20,714 nt of DNA from CAZNVB01 sp964651495. GTDB taxonomy: Bacteria; Acidobacteriota; Aminicenantia; Aminicenantales; UBA8522. The stretch is from contig CAZYWP010000043.1 in assembly GCA_964651495.1 (NCBI GenBank), positions 1-20,714 of the forward strand. The letters are read 5' to 3'. Positions 14,740-20,714 of the stretch are shown here, piece by piece. A model generated the notes under the pieces. That model did not search any database, had not been told where the DNA came from, and was given only the letters and a program-made list of their open reading frames with translations. Both the position numbers and the translations under genes were made by a program. How positions within the stretch are numbered: the first letter of the stretch is position 1; each line of letters opens with the position of its first letter.

Positions 14740-16248
14740 ATGAGAAAAACCATCATCGGGAGCGCAATTTTTGCCGCGTTCGTAGTCTCGGCTTCCGCCC
14801 AGAATTGGTTCAAGGGGACCTTCGACCAGGCCAAGGCCAAGGCCAAGGCCGAGAACAAGATGGTCCTCGTGGACTTCTTCAGCGGAGGCTGAGGGGGCTG
14901 TATACTGCTGGGTCAGCAGTACTTCGAAAACGCCAAATTCCAGGATTATTTCAAATCCCATTTTGTCATGTTCCGGGCCGACCGGGCGGATAAAATCGGG
15001 CAGGACACCTTCAAGCGGTTCGGCATCCGGGGCACGCCGACTGTCATGATCTTCGGCCCCGACGGTTCGGAGGCCGACTGGCACGTCGGCTACGACCCGC
15101 CGCCCGACAAGTTCCACGCTCAGATCGAAAAATCGGTCAAAGGCGAAGAGACCTTCAAATACTACAGCGATCTCTACGCCAAAGAGCCCAAGAATATCGA
15201 CGCCGTTTTCAACTTAGCGCGCAAGTACGACCGGCGATATGTCCAGGACAAAGCGACGGCCCTCTACAAGGAGGTCCTCGTCCTCGACCCCGACGGCAAG
15301 TTAGGGACGACCGAATACGGGAAGGATCGGGTGACTTACACTCAATATGCGGAGTTCCAGATCGCCGCAATGCAGGTCATGGGCCCCGGCGGCAAAAGCG
15401 ACTCCGGACCTCTGAAGGCGTTCATCCAGAAATATCCGGAAGGCCCTATGGTAAAGGCGGCCTACCAGCGGCTGTCCTTCTCCTTCCGCTCCCCCCGGCC
15501 CAGTGAAGAGGGCACCAAATTCTTTGAGGAATATGTCGGCCGCTACCCGAATGATCCCCAGGTCCTCTCCTCCTATGTGGATTATATCGTCAGGACCAAG
15601 TCAAACATCGAGCGCGGGATCGAACTTAGCGAAAAGATCAACCAGCTGGTGAAGCCTTCTTATCCGGAATATGTTAAAAATCAGGCGGAGTTGTACGCTC
15701 TCAAGGGGGACAAGACCAAAGCGGAGGAGCTTTACGGCAAGGAGTTCATGGACGATCAGGTGGCCATGCTCGGCTACAATCTCATCGACTACGCCAATTA
15801 CTGGGTCGAACAGAACGCCAATACCGAGAGCGCCGTGGCCATGGCCGAGCTGGCGCTCAAGCTGAGGCCCGACAACACCTACTTGATCCAGCAGGCCGCC
15901 GGCATCTACGGCAAGCTCAATCAGACGGAGAAGGCCCTGGTGATCTACGGACCCGAATACATCGGCAAGTCTATGGATAAGGCTAATGTGCTGAGCGGCT
16001 ATGCCCGGTTCTGGGCCGGCCAGGGGAAGAATCTGGATAGCGCGTTCGTGGCGGCCAGAAAGAGCGTCGAGCTTTCCCCCGACGAGCCTTTCGGCTGGGA
16101 TGTCCTGAGCCAGGTTTACCTGAAGCAGGGGAATTTCGATGAGGCCTTGAAAGCGGCGCAAAAAGCGTTGGAGCTGGCCGAAGAGGCCCAGAAGCCGTTC
16201 TTCAAAAACCGCCTGGCGGCGGTCGAAAAGCAGAAAGCCGGGAAATAA
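14740..16248 (+). CDS. Secreted thioredoxin-fold selenoprotein with TPR-like tail (in-frame TGA = Sec51)
   Basis: Reading from ATG 14740 (GAGG 7 bases upstream) to TAA at 16246-16248 gives 502 residues with one in-frame TGA at codon 51 (14890-14892). Residues 1-20 are a signal peptide ending ASA before Q21. Residues 22 to about 135 are a thioredoxin domain: strand MVLVDFF, then S-G-G-U51-G-G-C54, then GIRGTPTVMIF with the cis-proline Pro100. The TGA takes the place of the nucleophilic first cysteine of C-x-x-C, where selenocysteine is expected in such proteins. Residues from about 140 to 502 are helical TPR-like repeats (for example EEAQKPFFKNRLAAVEK near the end). A SECIS-like hairpin follows the TGA and a tRNA-Sec gene lies 7 bases after the stop. 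A nonsense mutation is the alternative, but the frame stays intact for 451 codons after the TGA. A gene caller would start at the internal Met77 (14968), losing the signal peptide and active site. Likely role: thiol/disulfide or peroxide chemistry outside the cytoplasm. Confidence 0.88.
14890..14921 (+). promoter_or_regulatory. Bacterial SECIS-like element just after the Sec codon
   Basis: After the TGA (14890-14892), TACTGCT (14903-14909) pairs perfectly over 7 bp with AGCAGTA (14915-14921) around the loop GGGTC (14910-14914). The loop starts 17 bases after the TGA and begins with G-G, within the general bacterial SECIS pattern (apical loop about 16 to 37 bases from the UGA, with a G among its first two bases). 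It lies inside the coding sequence, as bacterial elements do, and would recruit SelB. Confidence 0.65.
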
Positions 16249-16255
16249 AGGTCGG

Positions 16256-16349
16256 CGGGAAGGTGTGGGAGTCGAACCCACCCGGGACCCTCGTCAGGCC
16301 CCGTGCTGGATTTGAAGTCCAGAAGGCCCACCGGGACCTCTACCCTCCC
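16256..16349 (-). tRNA. selC: tRNA-Sec (anticodon UCA)
   Basis: On the minus strand this folds as a selenocysteine tRNA. The acceptor stem is 8 bp, GGGAGGGT with ACCTTCCC (one G-U pair); the T stem is 5 bp, GTGGG/CCCAC with loop TTCGACT, giving the 8+5 bacterial Sec geometry. The anticodon arm CTGGACTTCAAATCCAG is the same as in Escherichia coli selC and reads UCA (complement of 16313-16315). The variable arm is long, GGGGCC paired with GGTCCC. The discriminator base is G, followed by CCG, so the terminal CCA is not fully encoded. It lies 29 bases after the kinase gene on the same strand and converges on the selenoprotein gene. A TATAGA at 16359-16364 (minus strand) could be a private -10 box, but no matching -35 is seen. 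Confidence 0.96.
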
Positions 16350-16378
16350 TTGGTTTGATCTATAGATATTTTGTCATT

Positions 16379-19300
16379 CTACTGACTCTTCAACCCAGCC
16401 AGCCTCTTCCTGGCGTCCTCGACTTCGGGCAGGCCCGGGTCGGCGTCCTTCCAGAGGTCGAGGAATTTCCGGTAGTTTTCGCCGGCGCGCGCTTGATCCC
16501 GCTGCTCCTCGGCGATCTTCCCCAGCATATAGGAGCTTCTAGCATAGATGTCGCCGTAATAAAGCCTACCCGTGGTCAGCCGAGTGATTTTGTCGTACTG
16601 CTCGCGCGCTTTGTCGAAATGGCCCGACTTGTAAAAGGCCAGGGCCAGAGGTCCGATAAAAAGCGCATGTTCCTCGCCAATGGCAGCGTACTGGAAATCC
16701 AAGAGCGATACCGCTTTGTCAAAATCGCTTATGGCCGCGGGAAAATCACCTCTTTTGAGCTCGATCATCCCCCTGAGATGATCAAAATACCTTATGAGCT
16801 TCGGATTGAGCCAGTTATCGACAAGCGACTTGATCTCGACCGCCGAGGCTTGAGCTTCGGGAATTGATTCCATCTCCAGAAGGGCCAGCCCTTTCAGATG
16901 GAGGGCGATGATTTGCCCAGTGATCCCCCCGGCTTTTTCGTCGATGCTCCTGGCCTTCTCGATCTCAGTAAGCGCGGCCGCAATTTCCCCGCTCTTGATA
17001 TGGACATATCCCAAATTCAAATGCAGACGTGATTCATACCATTTATCATCAAGCTCCAGGCACAGTTCAATCCCACTTTTCGCCTCCTCTTTGGCCTTAA
17101 TGAACTGTCCCTGAGCCAGGAATAAGATCATCAGCCCAAGTCGCCCCTCCAATTGGGCGGGCTTTTCAGCAAAACCGCAGAGATTCCGGTATTCCTTTTC
17201 TGCCTCGAGGAAATCTCCCCGGAGATGATGAACATTGCCCTTGAGCAGGTGATTTGGATCCTGGCCGGGAAAAACCCGGAAGACTTTTTCGAGTTCCTTC
17301 AACGCCAGGTCATACTTTCCCTGGCAGAGATAATTATTGGCCAGGCGCCGAAGGATTGTCGCATTATCTCCAACAGATGTGAGATAGCCCTCAAGGACGG
17401 CCTGGGCTTTGTCGTATAATCCCTTGGCCTCATAAGCTTCAGCGGCGTTCCGATAGGGGAAATAGGCTTCTAATTTGTTCTGAATGTTCGTTTCATATAA
17501 TTCCAGGGCTTTATCCCACTGTTCCAAGTAGGAGTATATTATCCCGAAATTTCGGGCCGCGTTCAGGTCATTCGGGTCAAGGCGGAGGCGCTGGCTAAAA
17601 GCCTCGATGGATTTATCGTATGTCCTCTCGGTTTGCAGATAGTACATCGATTGGACAAACAACCGGTCTTTCTCCGGCAACCGGTCGCTCAATTCCAAGG
17701 CTTTTTGAAAATTTTTATTGTTTTGAGATGGATAGCCCAAGTTGCCGTATGCTGCTCCTAACAATACATAAGCTGAGGCGTATTTCGGATCGATCTTGAC
17801 CGCCCCCTCCAGGGCTTCCACGGCTTTCGCGAATTCGCCCTGATAGTTCAGCCGATAGCCTTCGCTGCACAGTTTATAAGCCTCGGGCGAAGAGGTCGTC
17901 ATTTCTCCGACGCGCCTGTCGACATCGCCGGCGATCTGGCTGGCCGAGATATTCAGGCCTGTTTTGATTTTTCTGGTGAGTTCATCGATCATGCCGAAAA
18001 AGCTGCCCTCTCCGGTTCCATCGGCCGAGTAATTGCCGGCGATCTCCGCCAAGTTTCTTGTCTCCTGGAGCGTTGCCTGGATGCGGAAAGAATCCCCGGA
18101 CTTGGTGATGATCCCCCTCAAAAGGTGGGATGCGCCGCCCCGGCCGGCGATTTCTTTCAGGTCTTCCGTGGTGAAATTGTCCTTCTCCAGGGCATCCATC
18201 TTGCTGAGAAGGCTGTAGATTTGATCATCGGGCAGAACCCGGATGTATTTGGACTGGGAAAGGTCGGAGCTCAGCATCCGGGACAGGCCGTCGCGCCAGA
18301 CATCCAGGTTTTTGTCTCCGGTGCTGTTCTTGAAATACAGGATGGCGAGGGTTGGCTTGCCGGCGGGAGGGGGAGCGGCGCGCTGTTTGGGCAGGAAACG
18401 CCAGAGGGCCAAAGCGAAGACGGCAATGGCGAATAATATGGAGACGGGAACAAAAAGCTTCTTCCGGCTGATGGTCAAGGTGATCGGCTTTGAGGTGACG
18501 GTCTTCCTCATGGGGACCGGACGCTCCGCGGTCGGGATGCCTTTTTCAATCTTCTCGAGGTTGGCCTTCAACTCATCGGCGTTCTGATACCGCCTCTCTT
18601 TGTCCTTCTCCAGGCAGCGCAGGACCAGGCGGCTGAGGTCCTGGGGAATCTGGGCGTTCAAAGACCTGGGATCCTTCGGAATTTCGCTCTTCTGCTTCAC
18701 CCCGATGGTGAAGGGCGTGTCCCCTTCGAAAGGCACCTGCCCGGTCAGCATCTCATAGAGGATGATGCCCAGCGAATAGATGTCCGAACGCTGATCGACC
18801 TCTTTTCCTTCCACCTGCTCTGGCGACATGTATTCGGGAGTGCCGATCATCACTCCGGCGCCCGTGATCCCCTTGACCGATACGGACCGGGCGATCCCGA
18901 AATCCATGATCTTGGCATTGCCGTCGCGGTCGATCATGATATTGCCCGGCTTAAGGTCGCGATGGACGACGCCTATCCTGTGGGCTTCGGCCAGCCCGTC
19001 GCAGACCTGCTTGGCGATGAGAATGGCCGTTCCCACAACCAGCTGCCGTGACCTCCGGATGAAGCTCTTGAGGTCCTCTCCGGACACGTACTCCATGGTG
19101 ATGAAGTAATTGCCGGCCTCCCGGCCCAGGTCATACATCCGGCAGATGTTCTTGTGGGAGATATCCCGGGCGATCTTGAGCTCGTTGCGGAAGCGGTCGA
19201 TCGTATTCTTGTCGGCCGACACTTCGGGCCGGATGAGCTTGAGGGCCATCTTGGCCTGGACTTCCTGGTCAAAGACTTTGTAGACCTTTCCCATCCCTCC

Positions 19301-19516
19301 CTTGCCCAGTTCTTCGATGATCTGGTAGCGGCCGGCGAAGGTCGAGCCGGTGGTCAGCTCTTGGATGGGCGCTTGGAGGGTTTCCGTTTTCGAAACGGGG
19401 GACACGATACCGGATTCCGAGGCAATCGGTTCCTGTCGCCGAATCAGCTGGGTTCCGCAATCCAGACAAAACCGGGCCGTCTCCGGATTCTCCGCCTGAC
19501 ACTTCGGGCATTTCAT
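16379..19516 (-). CDS. Zinc-ribbon Ser/Thr protein kinase with TM segment, TolB-like domain and TPR tail
   Basis: A 1045-residue membrane-anchored kinase. I use the ATG at 19516; a TTG six codons upstream overlaps the previous gene. Residues 3-20 form a zinc ribbon (C3-x2-C6, C17-x2-C20). The Hanks-type kinase domain spans about 64-325: glycine loop GKGGMGKVY, Lys93, Glu112, catalytic HRDLKPGN with Asp187, DFG at 205-207, GTPEYMSPEQ, and DIYSLG. All catalytic residues are present. A single membrane helix lies at about 354-374 (LFVPVSILFAIAVFALALW). Next comes a domain starting LAILYFKNSTGD, similar to the TolB-N/FlgO-like region found between kinase or cyclase domains and TPRs, then about ten TPR-like helical pairs from residue 530 to the end, predicted outside the cytoplasm. 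It starts 4 bases after the ATPase gene, so the two are probably cotranscribed. Its substrate is unknown. Confidence 0.93.
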   Translation of the reverse strand: MKCPKCQAENPETARFCLDCGTQLIRRQEPIASESGIVSPVSKTETLQAPIQELTTGSTFAGRYQIIEELGKGGMGKVYKVFDQEVQAKMALKLIRPEVSADKNTIDRFRNELKIARDISHKNICRMYDLGREAGNYFITMEYVSGEDLKSFIRRSRQLVVGTAILIAKQVCDGLAEAHRIGVVHRDLKPGNIMIDRDGNAKIMDFGIARSVSVKGITGAGVMIGTPEYMSPEQVEGKEVDQRSDIYSLGIILYEMLTGQVPFEGDTPFTIGVKQKSEIPKDPRSLNAQIPQDLSRLVLRCLEKDKERRYQNADELKANLEKIEKGIPTAERPVPMRKTVTSKPITLTISRKKLFVPVSILFAIAVFALALWRFLPKQRAAPPPAGKPTLAILYFKNSTGDKNLDVWRDGLSRMLSSDLSQSKYIRVLPDDQIYSLLSKMDALEKDNFTTEDLKEIAGRGGASHLLRGIITKSGDSFRIQATLQETRNLAEIAGNYSADGTGEGSFFGMIDELTRKIKTGLNISASQIAGDVDRRVGEMTTSSPEAYKLCSEGYRLNYQGEFAKAVEALEGAVKIDPKYASAYVLLGAAYGNLGYPSQNNKNFQKALELSDRLPEKDRLFVQSMYYLQTERTYDKSIEAFSQRLRLDPNDLNAARNFGIIYSYLEQWDKALELYETNIQNKLEAYFPYRNAAEAYEAKGLYDKAQAVLEGYLTSVGDNATILRRLANNYLCQGKYDLALKELEKVFRVFPGQDPNHLLKGNVHHLRGDFLEAEKEYRNLCGFAEKPAQLEGRLGLMILFLAQGQFIKAKEEAKSGIELCLELDDKWYESRLHLNLGYVHIKSGEIAAALTEIEKARSIDEKAGGITGQIIALHLKGLALLEMESIPEAQASAVEIKSLVDNWLNPKLIRYFDHLRGMIELKRGDFPAAISDFDKAVSLLDFQYAAIGEEHALFIGPLALAFYKSGHFDKAREQYDKITRLTTGRLYYGDIYARSSYMLGKIAEEQRDQARAGENYRKFLDLWKDADPGLPEVEDARKRLAGLKSQ

Positions 19517-19520
19517 AGTC

Positions 19521-20666
19521 TCACCCGCTTGCAAACTTCTTTATCAAATCGCGACAGCCGACGACGTTAACAACAAGAGAGCCGAATCTCCGGGCGAAAG
19601 GAGACCTGACCGAGGGGCATACGAGGTAGTTCGCCCCCCCGGGGTATAGCTCGCGAAAAACGGCCAGCGGCTTCGGTTCGAAGCGGTCGACGTTCATCTT
19701 GCATTCGACGGCATCGGCCTCCCGCCCGCGCCGGACGACGAAGTCGATCTCGCGGCCGGATTTGTCCCGCCAGAAATGGAGGCCTTCGCCCCAAGTCGCT
19801 GCCCGGAGAACGTCCAGGACAAGATGCTCCCAGAGCAGGCCCCGATCGTCTTCCCGGATGTCCTTCCAGCCATGGGCATAGGCGACGAATCCGGTGTCGA
19901 ATCCGTACACTTTCGGCCGGCGCACGATCTCCCTCCGGCCGCCTCCGTGGAAGGGAGCCAGAGGATAAAGCGCGCAGGCGACGCTCATCGCTTCAAGGTA
20001 AGCCTTGACCGTCGGCCGGCTGAGGTCGCATTCCCCAGAGATAGCGGTATAATCCGCCTGCCCTCCGCTCTGCCTGAGCATGAGCCGCAGAAGCTTCAGA
20101 AAGCCGGCCCGTTCGCGGACGGCGAAAAGCTCCTGGATGTCGCGAGCATAGAAGCTGTCCATCCATTCTGACAGGAAATGATCGTCCCTTGCCGGGCTGA
20201 GCAAAAGCTCCGGGAGGCCTCCATGAAAGAGCCTGCGGTCCAGGTCGAGAATCCCGAACTCCTCCTCGCATTCTGTCCAGAGAACCGGAAAGAGCGTCAG
20301 CACTAGCTTCCGGCCGGTCAGAGAATCCCTAAACTTGCGCGTGGCGGCGAGCGTGGATGAACCGGTGGCCAGGATGCGGAGGCGGGGGAATGCATCGGCG
20401 GCGATCTTGAGCACCCGGCTCGGGTCGCTCAAGCGATGGACCTCGTCGAGGACTATGACGGCGTTTTGAAGCTGGGCCCGGAAAAACATCTCCGGGTCCT
20501 CCAGGCGGCGTTCGTCGGAAGGCAAATCGCAGTCGAGGTAAACGGCATCGGGCAGCATCCGGGCCAGAGTAGTCTTGCCCACCCGGCGAACCCCGGCGAG
20601 CCAGGCGATCGGCCGCTTCATCCAGGCGGCGCGGATCCGGTTCAGCCAATAAGGTCGGTTTATCAT
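19521..20666 (-). CDS. AAA-type ATPase with DUF4143 nuclease-like C-terminus
   Basis: A 381-residue member of the widespread AAA_14/DUF4143 ATPase family. I start at ATG 20666; the longer TTG start lies in the -35 box. Walker A is GVRRVGKT at residues 25-32, Walker B is VIVLDEVHR with Asp74 and Glu75, and a sensor-like ILATGSS strand follows. A winged-helix-like segment (YTAISGECDLSRPTVKAYLE) precedes the C-terminal DUF4143 region with GREIDFVV and AVECK, the E-x-D ... E-x-K residues of a PD-(D/E)xK nuclease-like fold. The cellular role of these ATPases is not established; they are common in genomes with many accessory modules. The kinase gene starts 4 bases downstream. Confidence 0.9.
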   Translation of the reverse strand: MINRPYWLNRIRAAWMKRPIAWLAGVRRVGKTTLARMLPDAVYLDCDLPSDERRLEDPEMFFRAQLQNAVIVLDEVHRLSDPSRVLKIAADAFPRLRILATGSSTLAATRKFRDSLTGRKLVLTLFPVLWTECEEEFGILDLDRRLFHGGLPELLLSPARDDHFLSEWMDSFYARDIQELFAVRERAGFLKLLRLMLRQSGGQADYTAISGECDLSRPTVKAYLEAMSVACALYPLAPFHGGGRREIVRRPKVYGFDTGFVAYAHGWKDIREDDRGLLWEHLVLDVLRAATWGEGLHFWRDKSGREIDFVVRRGREADAVECKMNVDRFEPKPLAVFRELYPGGANYLVCPSVRSPFARRFGSLVVNVVGCRDLIKKFASG

Positions 20667-20674
20667 GGAATCGT

Positions 20675-20702
20675 ATTTAACAAAAGGGCGTCCATTTGTC
20701 AA
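20675..20702 (-). promoter_or_regulatory. Promoter of the ATPase-kinase operon
   Basis: On the minus strand a perfect TTGACA (complement of 20697-20702) and TTAAAT (complement of 20675-20680, four of six bases of TATAAT) are 16 bases apart. The predicted start of transcription is within one or two bases of the ATG at 20666, and there is no Shine-Dalgarno sequence, so the mRNA may be leaderless. Confidence 0.5.
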
Positions 20703-20714
20703 TTATAATTCCAT

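Noticed and set aside
14740..14892. The TGA at codon 51 as a nonsense mutation or pseudogene
   Set aside because: It lies at the catalytic cysteine site, is followed by a SECIS-like hairpin and has tRNA-Sec beside the gene; the rest of the frame is intact. Kept only as the alternative explanation.
14968..16248. A shorter gene starting at the internal Met
   Set aside because: That start lies inside the thioredoxin domain, just before the cis-proline part, and drops the signal peptide, the active site and the well-placed ribosome binding site and promoter.
16241..16380. CRISPR or attachment site at the tRNA gene
   Set aside because: No repeated spacers and no duplicated tRNA 3' end are visible in the window; tRNA-Sec is a common integration target but no integrase is present.
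20667..20702. Longer N-terminus of the DUF4143 ATPase from a TTG
   Set aside because: That TTG is part of a perfect TTGACA promoter box, so it would not be in the transcript.

Overview
The window looks like part of a draft genome or metagenome scaffold from a GC-rich anaerobic bacterium. A run of exactly 100 N at 3713-3812 marks an unsized scaffold gap. The gene style (a nine-gene V/A-type ATPase operon, a zinc-ribbon Ser/Thr kinase fused to a long TPR tail, thioredoxin-TPR proteins) reminds me of Candidatus Aminicenantes or relatives near Acidobacteriota. That placement is an inference from remembered protein families and was not tested.

Layout, left to right. 1-1144 (+): the end of a gene entering from the left, possibly a permease tail, then an unrecognised protein built of five alpha/beta repeats. 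1145-1490: a non-coding stretch with long-range complementarity and a good promoter. 1491-9345 (+): a V/A-type ATPase operon in the order H(G)-I-K-E-C-F-A-B-D, the order of the Enterococcus ntp operon, tightly packed with several overlapping start/stop pairs. The scaffold gap removes the end of subunit I and the start of proteolipid K, so the apparent single reading frame through it is artificial. 9346-12325: two major facilitator transporters, with two copies of a MITE-like inverted-repeat element in the flanking spacers, each sitting inside another palindrome. 12467-14067: an AbiEi/AbiEii type IV toxin-antitoxin pair behind a perfect 15-bp inverted repeat that overlaps its promoter. 14145-14618 (-): a small lipoprotein, divergent from the next gene.

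The most notable locus is 14740-16349. A secreted thioredoxin-fold plus TPR-like protein has an in-frame TGA at codon 51, at the first position of the redox motif (U-G-G-C in place of C-x-x-C). A hairpin with a G-rich apical loop starts 11 nt after the TGA, its loop 17 nt after it, matching the bacterial SECIS pattern. A complete tRNA-Sec gene (anticodon UCA, 8-bp acceptor stem, long variable arm) lies only 7 nt past the stop codon on the opposite strand. I read this as a selenoprotein gene next to selC; ordinary gene calling would truncate it or start it at an internal Met.

16379-20666 (-): a DUF4143-type AAA ATPase followed 4 nt later by a zinc-ribbon/kinase/TM/TPR sensor, both reading toward selC, so the tRNA may share their transcript. 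No selA, selB or selD is in the window; they must be elsewhere if the selenoprotein reading is right.
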